From assembly GCF_022538115.1 (NCBI RefSeq), contig NZ_JAKZAL010000009.1, positions 62,001 to 126,000 on the forward strand: a DNA stretch of 64,000 bases, given 5' to 3'. The notes under the pieces were generated by a model that was given only the letters and a program-made list of their open reading frames with translations, made no database searches and was not told the DNA's origin. Source of the DNA: Cognataquiflexum rubidum. GTDB taxonomy: Bacteria; Bacteroidota; Bacteroidia; Cytophagales; Cyclobacteriaceae. Both the position numbers and the translations under genes were made by a program. Below, piece by piece: positions 33,650 to 42,733 of the stretch (position 1 is the stretch's first letter; each line of letters begins with the position of its first letter).

Positions 33650-34696
33650 TTATACCCGCGTAAGTTTGATGGGATAACTTTTTGAGGCATTCCACTGACA
33701 GACATAGATATTCTCGTCCTGATCTATGCATACATCGTGGCAATGCTTGAAAATTGGTTCTTTTTGGATCATCAATTGGAGCTCTCCATCGATGTATTTT
33801 GGTTGGGTACCACCAGGATTGGAGACTACTTTATTGTTTTCATCCAAAATGGTTACAAAACCAGAATTGTCCATTTGCTCCAGGTATTTGGCTCTGGACC
33901 AGCATACCCCTGCATAGAGATTTTTACCATGAATAACAGGACGGCAAACAAAAGCCCCCGGAAGAAAAAGTGTTTCCAGGTATTCCCCTTCCATAGTAAA
34001 TCTTTTGAATGAATTATGACCACGGGAAGTACAAAGTAGGGTAGGAGTTCCTCCTTTTCTTTGGTCTACGGCTATTCCATGGACAGTTTTGAATTGGGCA
34101 TCACCATGCCCGTCACCGCCAAACATCCTGATAAAATTTCCTTTGCTGTCATATTGCAGCACATATTGTGAACCATAACCATCAGTAATATACAGGTCAC
34201 CGTTTGGCGCGACGACCGTTTCGGTTGGGGTGTAGCGCATCCCTTCTTTATAGATTCCCTGACTTGTCGGCTTAGGTATTTCTGTGATTATCTTTCCTTT
34301 CAGATCAGTTTTGATAACCCTGCCGCCATTGTCTACAATCCATAAAAATTCTTCACCACCTTCATTGACGAGGCTCAGGCCATGCGCAGATCCCAATCCC
34401 AAAGTCCACGAATCGAGGTACTTTCCGGATTGGTCATAGATAATGATGTTGTTTTTAGCCTCATCGGTTACCATCAGCAGTCTGCCTTTTTTGTCCATGA
34501 CCATTTCGTGGCAATTGACAACCGGATATTTGGCAGGATCAAGATTTCCCCAAGAGGTATTTACTTTATATTTAAAATCCCCGTGACCAATGATGGTGTC
34601 AGGTTGTGTTGCAAAAGAAATAGAAGGAGCTATCGCCATTGTGGCGCCTGCCAAGGCGGATTGCTTGATAAATTGTCGTCTTGAAAAATCTTTCAT
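33650..34696 (-). CDS. Twin-arginine exported NHL-type beta-propeller protein
   Basis: The 348-residue protein has a Tat signal (FSRRQFIKQSALAGATMAIA). Repeated NHL-like blades follow, each with a Gly/Asp-rich turn and a hydrophobic strand: MDKKGRLLMVTDEAKNNIII, NGGRVIKTDLKGKIITEI, APNGDLYITDGYGSQYVLQY and FKTVHGIAVDQ, with a final blade DVCIDQDENIYVCQW. Several His/Asp/Arg sit in the blade centres, as in NHL enzymes and sensors, but I cannot assign a catalytic site. It is convergent with DUF1080, 14 bp away. A role in the neighbouring sugar pathway is possible but rests only on location. Confidence 0.82.
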   Translation of the reverse strand: MKDFSRRQFIKQSALAGATMAIAPSISFATQPDTIIGHGDFKYKVNTSWGNLDPAKYPVVNCHEMVMDKKGRLLMVTDEAKNNIIIYDQSGKYLDSWTLGLGSAHGLSLVNEGGEEFLWIVDNGGRVIKTDLKGKIITEIPKPTSQGIYKEGMRYTPTETVVAPNGDLYITDGYGSQYVLQYDSKGNFIRMFGGDGHGDAQFKTVHGIAVDQRKGGTPTLLCTSRGHNSFKRFTMEGEYLETLFLPGAFVCRPVIHGKNLYAGVCWSRAKYLEQMDNSGFVTILDENNKVVSNPGGTQPKYIDGELQLMIQKEPIFKHCHDVCIDQDENIYVCQWNASKSYPIKLTRV

Positions 34697-34847
34697 GGGT
34701 TATTATGTTTTGGACAAGTAATTTAGCAAAGTATCGCAAAAATCACATTTTGTTTTTTAAGTATGGGAAAAATTCCATCAGTCACATTCTTGGATGGCAA
34801 TTTTAATCGGATTCACTATCTTCAATCAAACAAACCCAATAAGGCCT

Positions 34848-35687
34848 ATGAAAAACCTCTTTATTAAATTATTTTCTTTTGCAATTGCGATTTTGGTATC
34901 AGCACAGGTACAAGCGCAGGAGATTGCATTGCAGTTGTACAGTTTGCGCAATGAAATGAAAACCGATGTCAAAGGCACCCACGCACTTATCCCTAAAATG
35001 GGAATTAATTTCCTTGAAGGTGGTGGAACTTATGGCATGAGTAAGGATGAATACAAGACCTTTATTTCAGGACTTGGGCTTTCAGTAGTTGCTGTTGGGG
35101 CAGATTATAAGCAATTGCAGGAAAATCCGCAGGCGATAATCGACAATGCAAAAGCTTTTGGAGCAAAATACGCTACCTGCACTTGGATCCCCCATACTTC
35201 CGGAAAATTCAGCATCAAGGAGACACAGGAAGCCGTGGAGCTATTCAACAAAGCAGGAAAAATCCTGAAGGATGCCGGAATTACTTTGTGTTATCATCCA
35301 CATGGCTATGAGTTTACTGCCCATGGCAAAGGTGTTTTATTCGATGAAATGCTCAAGAATGCCAAAAACTTCGATTTCAATATGGATGTCTTTTGGGTGC
35401 AGATGGGTGGAGGCGATCCTTTGGCAATCATGAAAAAATACCCTGATAAATTCCCTTTGCTCCACTTGAAGGACAGGGCAAAAGGAACCCCGGGAAGTTC
35501 TGATGGAAAAGGAGATGTTGAGTCTAACGTGGTACTCGGAACGGGAGACATCGATATCAAAGGACTGATCAAACAAGCCCAAAAGTCAGGAACGAAATAC
35601 CTGATTATTGAAGATGAGTCTTCAAGGTCTGTTCAACAAATCCCGCAAAGTGTGGCCTATATCAAAAAAGTGATGGCTGAGAAATAA
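34848..35687 (+). CDS. Secreted sugar phosphate isomerase/epimerase-like TIM-barrel protein
   Basis: The product is 279 residues from ATG 34848, chosen because MKNLFIKLFSFAIAILVSAQ gives a Sec signal peptide cleaved after VQAQ; an earlier in-frame ATG lacks this. The barrel carries IALQLYSLRNEM, TLCYHPHGYEF (metal His/Glu strand), DFNMDVFWVQMGG, FPLLHLKDRAKG and KYLIIEDESS, the ligand layout of the xylose isomerase-like/AP-endonuclease-2 family. Secreted versions occur next to Gfo/Idh and DUF1080 genes in keto-sugar pathways, which fits this block. A strong terminator follows. Confidence 0.88.
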   Translation: MKNLFIKLFSFAIAILVSAQVQAQEIALQLYSLRNEMKTDVKGTHALIPKMGINFLEGGGTYGMSKDEYKTFISGLGLSVVAVGADYKQLQENPQAIIDNAKAFGAKYATCTWIPHTSGKFSIKETQEAVELFNKAGKILKDAGITLCYHPHGYEFTAHGKGVLFDEMLKNAKNFDFNMDVFWVQMGGGDPLAIMKKYPDKFPLLHLKDRAKGTPGSSDGKGDVESNVVLGTGDIDIKGLIKQAQKSGTKYLIIEDESSRSVQQIPQSVAYIKKVMAEK

Positions 35688-35706
35688 TCTTCACTGGTTG
35701 AAAAGA

Positions 35707-35748
35707 AAAAAAGCCATGGAAACTTTTTGATGTTTCCATGGCTTTTTT
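35707..35748. terminator. Strong bidirectional terminator
   Basis: A perfect 17-bp helix pairs AAAAAAGCCATGGAAAC (35707-35723) with GTTTCCATGGCTTTTTT (35732-35748), with A and T tails, between the convergent TIM-barrel gene and pyrF. Confidence 0.9.
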
Positions 35749-35764
35749 ATGGTTTAATTGGGTC

Positions 35765-36583
35765 TTAGAAGCAATATTGATTTAAAAGAACTTCCATTTC
35801 CTGTTGCAGCTTTTTAGCTTCTTTTCTGGCTTCGGTTCCAAAATCAGCACCTTTTCCTGCATAAATGATTCCTCTCGAAGAGTTGACCAATAGTCCGCAG
35901 CTGCTGTTCATTCCATATTTGGCTACATCTTCCAGACTTCCACCTTGTGCCCCAACTCCCGGGACAAGAAAGAAATGCTCAGGGACAATTTTTCTTACCT
36001 CACCGATTTTTTCCCCACGTGTCGCTCCGACCACGTACATCATGTTGTCAGGATTTCCCCATTTACTGCTTTTTTCTAATACTTCCTGGTAGACAGGTTT
36101 TCCGTTTTTTAATTCCGAAAACTGAAAATCCAAACTACCTTCATTGGAAGTCAAAGCCAATAATATGACCCATTTGCTTTCGTAAGAAAGAAAAGGACTC
36201 ACGCTATCAATGCCCATATATGGCGCGACGGTGATGGAATCAAAATTCAGGGTTTCAAAAAATGCCTTGGCGTAAAGGCCGGAGGTATTTCCGATATCGC
36301 CACGTTTGGCATCTGCTATGCTAAAAATATTTTTAGGGATATAATCCAATGTCTTCTGCAGACTTTCCCATCCTTTTGGCCCCAATGCCTCATAGAATGC
36401 AATGTTGGGTTTGTAGGCTACAGCAAAATCTGCGGTTTGATCAATGATCTGCTTGTTGAATTCAAAAATGGGATCAGCTTCTTTTTGAAGATGGCTAGGG
36501 ATTTTATTGAGGTCCGTGTCAAGACCTACGCACAAAAAGGATTGCTTGATTTTGATTTGTTCAAATAGTTCCTGTCGGGTCAT
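35765..36583 (-). CDS. pyrF: Orotidine 5'-phosphate decarboxylase (long, type 2)
   Basis: The 272-residue product matches the longer OMP decarboxylase subfamily. [14 protein letters not shown] comes near the start, the catalytic [10 protein letters not shown] is at about 89-98 and [12 protein letters not shown] is the phosphate-binding part. It makes UMP from OMP in pyrimidine synthesis. It is not in an obvious operon with pyrD, which lies 3.3 kb away on the same strand. The reading frame is intact and the length is as expected. Confidence 0.95.
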   Translation of the reverse strand: MTRQELFEQIKIKQSFLCVGLDTDLNKIPSHLQKEADPIFEFNKQIIDQTADFAVAYKPNIAFYEALGPKGWESLQKTLDYIPKNIFSIADAKRGDIGNTSGLYAKAFFETLNFDSITVAPYMGIDSVSPFLSYESKWVILLALTSNEGSLDFQFSELKNGKPVYQEVLEKSSKWGNPDNMMYVVGATRGEKIGEVRKIVPEHFFLVPGVGAQGGSLEDVAKYGMNSSCGLLVNSSRGIIYAGKGADFGTEARKEAKKLQQEMEVLLNQYCF

Positions 36584-36599
36584 TTTGAAATATTTTTCC

Positions 36600-36607
36600 C
36601 AAAAGTA
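36600..36607 (-). promoter_or_regulatory. Candidate -7 box of pyrF
   Basis: TACTTTTG on the minus strand fits TAnnTTTG, with a predicted start about 10 nt before the pyrF ATG. There is no good -33 motif at the right distance. Confidence 0.35.
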
Positions 36608-36623
36608 GGGATAAAAATCAAAA

Positions 36624-37277
36624 TCAGCGGAGATCGATTATTTCTACCTTACCGTATTTCTGCGGATTGAATGTGAAATAGTCATCTGTCAGTTCCACAT
36701 TGGTATTGACTGATTTGAATTTATACTTGAAAATCCCTCCTTGGTCATCATAGATTTCCCAACTGATGAGGTCTTTTTTGTTTTTATCAACAAAAAGTTT
36801 TACCCGCTTAAAAGGCGCGTTTGATTTTTCAGCAGTCAGTTCAATTTCTTGAATGACAATACCGCCTTCTGTTTTTTCACCGACCAATCGGTAATTGAAT
36901 CCTTTTTGGTAAATGTTATAAACTGAAGAAGGTGTCAGTTCATTCTCCATATCAGAGGCATTGTTGATCGTCACCTCTTTGTAATTGTCGGATACGATGT
37001 AGGTCCAAACGGTTTTCCCATTGTTGAAAATCTCCTGCTCGGGTAATTTGAGATGGTACTTGTTCCCTTTGATGGCGATTTCCCCGCTTTGGTTTTGGAC
37101 GCGGCTGTCTGAAACATCCGAATAAGAAAAATCGAAGCTTGCTTTTAGGCCTTTGATAGAAGCATACTTTTGGCTTACGCCATCCAATACAGCTTTGGCT
37201 TTTGGATCTTTGGTCTGAGAAAAGCCAACAGAGAGGATGAAAAAGAAAAGAATGAAGGAGAATGCGATTTGTTTCAT
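36624..37277 (-). CDS. LolA-like outer-membrane lipoprotein carrier protein
   Basis: The 217-residue protein has a signal peptide ending GFSQ at about 20. The mature part has the open beta-barrel pattern of Lol[45 protein letters not shown] and [17 protein letters not shown] at the end. LolA carries lipoproteins through the periplasm; Bacteroidota homologues vary and may have other cargo. It is 46 bp downstream of ftsK on the same strand, a common arrangement in this phylum. The Leu/Pro-rich hydrophobic residues that line the lipid cavity cannot be judged exactly from sequence. Confidence 0.88.
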   Translation of the reverse strand: MKQIAFSFILFFFILSVGFSQTKDPKAKAVLDGVSQKYASIKGLKASFDFSYSDVSDSRVQNQSGEIAIKGNKYHLKLPEQEIFNNGKTVWTYIVSDNYKEVTINNASDMENELTPSSVYNIYQKGFNYRLVGEKTEGGIVIQEIELTAEKSNAPFKRVKLFVDKNKKDLISWEIYDDQGGIFKYKFKSVNTNVELTDDYFTFNPQKYGKVEIIDLR

Positions 37278-37323
37278 TTTGGTTAGTAGGAATATATTTT
37301 TTCTGGCATTTTAATCCGGATTT

Positions 37324-39789
37324 TTACAGATTGTTCAATAACCGTTCCAAACTCGCCTCATCCTGAATCAATACCTCTCTGGCTTTGCTTCCTTCGAATG
37401 CACCGACAATTCCCGCGGCTTCCATCTGATCCACTATTCTGCCGGCCCGGTTATAGCCAAGTTTCAGTTTTCTTTGGATCAATGAAGTACTTCCCTGCTG
37501 ATGCAAAACAATCAGTCTTGCAGCATCATCAAAAAGCGGATCCCTGTCCGACAAATCCACATCAGAGAGACTTCCTTCGCCTTCTTCACCTGCAAACTCA
37601 GGTAATAAATAGGCGTCGGGATAGCCTTTTTGGGCTCCGATCCAATCGCATATAGAATCGACCTCGGGTGTATCCAGGAATGCGCATTGGATCCGTGTCA
37701 CATCCGAGCCTTGGGAAAGCAACATGTCTCCCATACCGATCAATTGCTCGGCACCACCTGCATCTAGAATGGTACGGCTATCAATTTTGGAAGTAACTCT
37801 GAACGAAAGTCTTGCAGGAAAATTGGCCTTGATGATACCTGTGATGACATTGACTGATGGTCGCTGAGTAGCAACTACCAAGTGGATACCGATCGCTCTC
37901 GCAAGTTGTGCGAGTCTGGCTATAGGTGCTTCAATTTCCTTACCGGCTGTCATCATCAAGTCAGCCAACTCATCTATCACCAAGACTATGTATGGCATAA
38001 ACTTGTGCCCTTTTTCAGGACTGAGTTTTCTGGCTACAAATTTAGCATTGTACTCTTTCAGATTTCTACAACCCGCATCTTTGAGCAGGTCGTAGCGGTT
38101 ATCCATTTCTATACACAAGGAATTAAGGGTATAGATTACTTTTTTGGTGTCAGTAATGATGGCTTCATCCGTTCCGGGAAGTTTTGCAAGAAAATGTCTT
38201 TCAATTTTATTGAAAAGAGTCAGTTCTACTTTTTTGGGATCGACGAGTACAAACTTCAATTGGGAGGGATGCTTTTTATACACCAAAGAAGCCAAAATCA
38301 TATTCAGACCAACTGATTTTCCCTGACCTGTCGCTCCTGCCATCAGCAGGTGAGGCATTTTTGCCAAGTCCATGACAAATACTTCATTGGAAATGGTTTT
38401 ACCCAATGCGACAGGCAGGTCCTTGTCGCTGTGCAAAAATTTCTCTGTTCCCAAAACGGCTTTGGCCGGAACCAATTCCCTGTTTTTGTTTGGAACTTCA
38501 ATCCCGATAGTGCCTTTTCCGGGCATCGGGGCGATGATCCGTATTCCGAGTGCCGCCAAACTCAAGGCAATATCATCTTCCAGGTTTTTGATTTTGGAAA
38601 TCTTTACTCCAGGGTCAGGGATGATTTCATATAGGGTGACAGTCGGGCCGATGGTGGCTTTGATTTCTTGGATTCCAATTTTAAAGTTGACGAGGGTCTC
38701 GACAATCTTGTTTTTGTTTTCCTCAAGTTCTTGTCTTGATACGGTCACTTTTTGGACGTCATATTCATTGAGCAGATCCAACGTCGGGTATTTATAATGC
38801 GGCAGATCCAAAGTCGGGTCATAGGGATCAAGGTTTTCTACCTCAAGCGCTGTCTTTTCTTCTTTGGGTTTGTTGATCGCAAATTTCTTTTCCTCTATCT
38901 TTTCAATAACCGGTTCGTCTTCCAAGTCATCATCCCCTTGGATATTGAAAATTGGTCCTTTTGCCGGGGGGAGTACTTTATCTTTTTCCTCAAACTTGAT
39001 TGTCCATGAACTTGCCTCTTCCTCCAGGTCTATCTCCTCTAGGTCATCTTCAAAACCGATTTCATCTTTGGTTTCTTCCAATTCATCCCTAAAGTCAATT
39101 TCCGGTTCAGGCTCGTTAACTTTTGATTTTGATCTGTTAAAAATCGGGTTCGAAGCCCAATCAAGTTGATTGATATTGAAGTAAAATATGATGAAAACCA
39201 AGATGGAACCTATAATCAAGATAATGGTTCCCCATCCCAAAAATTCATCTGCCAAAAGTCCGAGTTCAAATCCAAAACCACCGCTTATGTACCCCAATGT
39301 GCTGAACCCATCTGCTAACTGAACAAAATACCCTGTTACAAGCCCGATCCAAAATGCAAAAAACAACGCAAAGCCACTGTATCTGGAGAGAGAAACAAGG
39401 GATTTCTTGAATGCCATTTTGAAACCCAGGAAAAACAAGTATGGGGGAAGTAAGAATGCCGCCAATCCAAACCACCTCCTGATAAAGATATCAGACATTT
39501 TGGCTCCAAAAAGGCCAAGCCAATTCCTTGCTTCAGATGCCGTGGTCCTGATCCCTTCCTCCATTTCAGACACTACAAGACTTTGGTCCGCTTTGCCTGA
39601 AAAAATGTAACTCAAAAACGCAAAAAACAAAAAAACAGAAAAAGACATCAGAATGATTCCGATGGCAAGTGGTATCCTTTTATCCTTTGCAAAGGCCATA
39701 GAGAACTTTCCTGAAGAAGATTCCAGGGCTTTGGGTTTGGTATCACCTTTTTTTCTGAAAGTATTTGTTTTTGGGGTATCCGAAGCCAT
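37324..39789 (-). CDS. ftsK: DNA translocase FtsK
   Basis: The 821-residue protein has four hydrophobic spans in the first 215 residues (about 36-60, 95-118, 135-158, 188-210), an acidic linker of Glu/Asp runs (about 220-330) and the motor domain. Walker A is ATGQGKSVG near 486 and Walker B is LVIDELADLMM near 603; RPSVNVITGIIKANFPAR is the conserved motor loop. A gamma winged-helix domain (LIQRKLKLGYNRAGRIVDQM) ends it. FtsK pumps DNA at the division septum and activates XerCD at dif. The linker is short compared with E. coli. A XerD gene lies 1.2 kb away. Confidence 0.96.
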   Translation of the reverse strand: MASDTPKTNTFRKKGDTKPKALESSSGKFSMAFAKDKRIPLAIGIILMSFSVFLFFAFLSYIFSGKADQSLVVSEMEEGIRTTASEARNWLGLFGAKMSDIFIRRWFGLAAFLLPPYLFFLGFKMAFKKSLVSLSRYSGFALFFAFWIGLVTGYFVQLADGFSTLGYISGGFGFELGLLADEFLGWGTIILIIGSILVFIIFYFNINQLDWASNPIFNRSKSKVNEPEPEIDFRDELEETKDEIGFEDDLEEIDLEEEASSWTIKFEEKDKVLPPAKGPIFNIQGDDDLEDEPVIEKIEEKKFAINKPKEEKTALEVENLDPYDPTLDLPHYKYPTLDLLNEYDVQKVTVSRQELEENKNKIVETLVNFKIGIQEIKATIGPTVTLYEIIPDPGVKISKIKNLEDDIALSLAALGIRIIAPMPGKGTIGIEVPNKNRELVPAKAVLGTEKFLHSDKDLPVALGKTISNEVFVMDLAKMPHLLMAGATGQGKSVGLNMILASLVYKKHPSQLKFVLVDPKKVELTLFNKIERHFLAKLPGTDEAIITDTKKVIYTLNSLCIEMDNRYDLLKDAGCRNLKEYNAKFVARKLSPEKGHKFMPYIVLVIDELADLMMTAGKEIEAPIARLAQLARAIGIHLVVATQRPSVNVITGIIKANFPARLSFRVTSKIDSRTILDAGGAEQLIGMGDMLLSQGSDVTRIQCAFLDTPEVDSICDWIGAQKGYPDAYLLPEFAGEEGEGSLSDVDLSDRDPLFDDAARLIVLHQQGSTSLIQRKLKLGYNRAGRIVDQMEAAGIVGAFEGSKAREVLIQDEASLERLLNNL

Positions 39790-39846
39790 ATTTAGTTTTT
39801 ACTGTCAATCTCCAAATAACGGAAGATGCGCGAAATATACAGATTT

Positions 39847-39880
39847 CAAAACTAGGAGTTTTACAAATTCCTTAAACCAA
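39847..39880 (-). promoter_or_regulatory. Candidate promoter of ftsK
   Basis: On the minus strand TTG (opposite 39878-39880), then 23 nt, then TAGTTTTG (39847-39854), matching the TTG / TAnnTTTG pattern. The start would be about 50 nt before the ftsK ATG. Confidence 0.45.
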
Positions 39881-39921
39881 TTGTAAAGAATTAACTTTGA
39901 TGTATTTAAAATCAGGGAGAA

Positions 39922-40971
39922 TTATTTTGATTTGCCCTGCAAATATTTGACCAATCCTTTATTAATATTTTTGATCAATCCTGGTCCCTCATATATCATT
40001 CCGGTGTAAACCTGAACGAGTGAAGCGCCGGCCTCCAATTTATCGATGGCATCTTGGGCAGAGAAAATACCACCTACCCCAATAATGGGGAATGCTTTAT
40101 TGGATTGACTGGAAAGGTATCTTATAACTTCAGTACTTCTTTTGGCAAGAACTTTTCCACTTACGCCACCTGCACCCATGGCCTCCACCTTAGAAGTGCC
40201 AGTTTTTAATTGTGACCTGTCAATGGTGGTATTGGTCGCTATGACGCCATCTATTTTGGTTTCGATGACGATCTCGATGATATCATCCAATTGGCCTACG
40301 GTGAGGTCCGGGGCAATTTTTAGGAGTATGGGTTTTGGTCTTGATTTTCTGGAATTCGCCTCTTTGACAGCGATAAGAAGTTTTTTTAAAGGCTCTTTTT
40401 CTTGAAGTTCCCGCAGATTTGGCGTATTTGGTGAACTTACATTGACTACAAAATAATCCACATAAGGATGCAAAGCATGGAGACAATAAAGGTAATCGTC
40501 GGCTGCTTTTTCGTTTGGAGTCAATTTGTTTTTTCCGATGTTCCCTCCGATGAGGACATCGGTTTTTACATCTTGGAGTCTTTTGATGGCTTCTTCCACG
40601 CCTCCGTTATTAAATCCCATTCTATTGATCAGGGACTCATCTTCTGGCAACCTGAATAACCGCGGCTGAGGATTGCCTTCCTGGGGTTTTGGAGTTAAGG
40701 TTCCGATTTCGATAAACCCAAACCCCAACATGGCCATTTCATCAATCAATTTGGCATCTTTATCAAAGCCTGCAGCAAGACCGACAGGATTTTTGAAGTG
40801 AAGTCCAAATACCTCTCTTTCCAAAATAGGATTTTGGTAATCAAAAATGCCCTCAATGATGTTTTTGATGAGGGGTAGATTGAATGTTTTTTTTATCCAA
40901 GAAAAAGTAAAATAATGCGCGTCTTCCGGGTTTTTGACAAAAAGTATTGGTTTTAGCAAAGATTTATACAC
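39922..40971 (-). CDS. pyrD: Dihydroorotate dehydrogenase (quinone), class 2
   Basis: The 349-residue product has [13 protein letters not shown] (FMN phosphate strand) at about 61-73, [14 protein letters not shown] near 177-190 with the class 2 catalytic Ser, a Lys-containing ILLKIAPDL strand, TNTT and [21 protein letters not shown] near the end. Class 2 enzymes sit on the inner membrane through an N-terminal helix ([14 protein letters not shown]) and pass electrons to quinone in pyrimidine synthesis. It is a single gene, with xerD upstream on the same strand. Confidence 0.95.
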   Translation of the reverse strand: MYKSLLKPILFVKNPEDAHYFTFSWIKKTFNLPLIKNIIEGIFDYQNPILEREVFGLHFKNPVGLAAGFDKDAKLIDEMAMLGFGFIEIGTLTPKPQEGNPQPRLFRLPEDESLINRMGFNNGGVEEAIKRLQDVKTDVLIGGNIGKNKLTPNEKAADDYLYCLHALHPYVDYFVVNVSSPNTPNLRELQEKEPLKKLLIAVKEANSRKSRPKPILLKIAPDLTVGQLDDIIEIVIETKIDGVIATNTTIDRSQLKTGTSKVEAMGAGGVSGKVLAKRSTEVIRYLSSQSNKAFPIIGVGGIFSAQDAIDKLEAGASLVQVYTGMIYEGPGLIKNINKGLVKYLQGKSK

Positions 40972-41038
40972 AATGATCGGGGTTTTTTCAATTCGCTAAA
41001 TTAAGGGAATTGCTCGGGAAAACGGAAGAAAATACGGC

Positions 41039-41944
41039 TTATTTCCTTGGATGAAACTCATTGAGTACCTGTCTCAGATAATCCCTGTCCAAATGGGTGT
41101 AAATCTCTGTGGTTGTGATGCTTTCATGGCCGAGCATTTCCTGGACAGCACGGAGATCGGCGCCGCCTTCGATCAGGTGGGTCGCAAAACTATGTCGAAA
41201 AGTATGGGGGCTAACATTTTTATTGAGCCCGATAGCCTCGACCTGTTTTTTGATGATGAGAAAAATCATCACGCGGCTAAGTTTTTTGCCGCGGCGGTTT
41301 AGAAAAACATATTGTTCATGACCTTTGACCGGTTCGACCTCTTTTCTTTTCTCTTCGACATAAAGTTTCAGGTACTTCAAGGCATCCCTTCCTATGGGAA
41401 CAAGACGCTCTTTATTGCCCTTTCCTATCACCCTGAGAAAACCGACATCTGCATAGACATTTCCAATCTTCAGGTCAGTCAATTCCGATACCCTCAATCC
41501 CGAACTGTACAGCACCTCCAACATAGCCCTGTTGCGGTGACCTTCTTGCTCGCCAAGTGGAATGCTTTCAAGAATTTGGGTGATTTCGATATAACTGAGT
41601 ATGTCGGGAAGTTTTCGGCCCAGCTTTGGAGCTTCCAAAAGTTGGGCTGGATCTTCGGATATGCGGTCCTCGTACATCAGGAATCGGAAAAATGCCTTTA
41701 TCCCCGATATTATCCTCGCCTGTGTATATTCTGAGATTTCGAGTTCTGCGAGTCCATTGACAAAATAGCGGAGATGCTGTAATTTGACTTCGGTTGGTTT
41801 GGTGTCCGGAAAATTCTTCACCATATAACGGCTCAGTTTTTCCATATCCTGTTGGTAGGCTAGGATGGAGTTTGGGCTTAGGGAGCGCTCTAGCTTAAGG
41901 TAATGTTGAAACTGACGAAGGGATGAATCCCAATGATTGGACAT
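41039..41944 (-). CDS. xerD: Site-specific tyrosine recombinase XerD
   Basis: The 301-residue product has the SAM-like N-domain and all catalytic residues: R151 (SGLRVSEL), K175 (GKGNKER), H247 and R250 (HTFRHSF), H273 (LGHESI) and Y282 (IYTH). Xer recombinases resolve chromosome dimers at dif together with FtsK. The XerD label fits the sequence pattern and the presence of ftsK nearby. No attachment site, integron cassette or phage gene is visible, so a housekeeping role is more likely than an integrase role. Confidence 0.93.
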   Translation of the reverse strand: MSNHWDSSLRQFQHYLKLERSLSPNSILAYQQDMEKLSRYMVKNFPDTKPTEVKLQHLRYFVNGLAELEISEYTQARIISGIKAFFRFLMYEDRISEDPAQLLEAPKLGRKLPDILSYIEITQILESIPLGEQEGHRNRAMLEVLYSSGLRVSELTDLKIGNVYADVGFLRVIGKGNKERLVPIGRDALKYLKLYVEEKRKEVEPVKGHEQYVFLNRRGKKLSRVMIFLIIKKQVEAIGLNKNVSPHTFRHSFATHLIEGGADLRAVQEMLGHESITTTEIYTHLDRDYLRQVLNEFHPRK

Positions 41945-41984
41945 GATATTGGATCAAATGATATTTGAATTTAATTGGAAAAAT

Positions 41985-42380
41985 TCATCCAAAGATCTTA
42001 AGATTTGAATGTTTTGAAATGGTATCAAAATCCCTGTCTAGATGCCAAACCGGTAAATTATATTCAATTGCAAACCAAGCGATCAAACAGTCATTGCTTT
42101 TTCTGATCGTAGCTCCTTTTTGTCTCATTTCGAGGTATAGTTTGCCGGCTCCCACTGCTGCAAGATATGGATCAGAAACCAACTGCAATAGACCTGAAAG
42201 CTTATCCTCCAAAAGATCGAATTCTTTTTTATTCCTACAACCCTGGAGGAGTTCTTGGAAAATTGGTGGACAAATACAAATCTTGTCCTCAACTAGTTGG
42301 CTTTGAAACAATTCAGAATCTTTATCATCTGGATTATTCAGGAAAGAAATCCACTTGGAAGTATCTACAAGAATTTCCAT
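41985..42380 (-). CDS. vapC: PIN-domain toxin (VapC-like RNase)
   Basis: The 131-residue product has the PIN acidic residues D6 (EILVDTSKW), E43 (PIFQELLQG), D97 (NDCLIAWFA) and D115/D117 (HLDRDFD). Such RNases cut tRNA or rRNA and are blocked by a VapB partner. Its start lies 3 bp after the stop of a small ribbon-helix-helix-like gene, the normal antitoxin-toxin order. The subgroup and target cannot be assigned. The gene pair sits between xerD and aroQ and is not flanked by repeats of mobile-element type. Confidence 0.92.
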   Translation of the reverse strand: MEILVDTSKWISFLNNPDDKDSELFQSQLVEDKICICPPIFQELLQGCRNKKEFDLLEDKLSGLLQLVSDPYLAAVGAGKLYLEMRQKGATIRKSNDCLIAWFAIEYNLPVWHLDRDFDTISKHSNLKIFG

Positions 42381-42383
42381 ATT

Positions 42384-42575
42384 CTACATTGATCTCATTT
42401 CTTCAAGGTTTCCTTCCCATTTTATTTTTCCCTTAAGGTCGGCCAATTCCTTCAACTTGATCTTTCTTAGAAATTCCCTAAGCGCAGTGTCTACGGCCTC
42501 TTTTTTTGTTTTGATGGATGTTTTTTGAAGAATTTCATCCATCAATTTTTCATCTATTTCAATATTTGTTCTCAT
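42384..42575 (-). CDS. vapB: VapB-like antitoxin
   Basis: The 63-residue product starts at ATG 42575, chosen because MRTNIEIDEKLMDEILQ is the family start; an upstream in-frame extension from 42686 is unlikely. The N-terminus is a strand-helix-helix DNA-binding part (KTKKEAVDTALREFL), and the Trp-containing tail (KGKIKWEGNLEEMRSM) would bind the toxin. Together with the PIN protein it forms a type II toxin-antitoxin module that normally represses its own promoter; two direct repeats lie just upstream. Confidence 0.9.
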   Translation of the reverse strand: MRTNIEIDEKLMDEILQKTSIKTKKEAVDTALREFLRKIKLKELADLKGKIKWEGNLEEMRSM

Positions 42576-42587
42576 TTTGTTTGGATA

Positions 42588-42619
42588 TTTATACACAAAA
42601 ATATCAAATTTTATACACA
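42588..42619. promoter_or_regulatory. Direct repeats TTTATACACA upstream of vapB, with -7 box between
   Basis: TTTATACACA occurs at 42588-42597 and again at 42610-42619, 22 bp apart (two helix turns). A minus-strand TATTTTTG (-7 consensus) lies at 42596-42603. The arrangement fits an antitoxin operator. Confidence 0.6.
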
Positions 42620-42695
42620 TTGATTTACCGGTAATGAATATTTGATAAGAATTATTTAAATCAAAAGGTTTATCCATTAAAAACAAATCCTTCCT

Positions 42696-42703
42696 TAACT
42701 TTG
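42696..42703 (+). promoter_or_regulatory. Candidate -7 box of aroQ
   Basis: TAACTTTG matches TAnnTTTG, with a predicted start near 42710, about 24 nt before the TTG start of aroQ. No clear -33 element is visible. Confidence 0.4.
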
Positions 42704-42733
42704 AACTCAGATAACCACTAAACCTATTTTGCC

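Noticed and set aside
41039-42686. xerD plus vapBC as a mobile island
   Set aside because: No flanking repeats, attachment site or cargo genes are visible, and XerD has the housekeeping pattern near ftsK.
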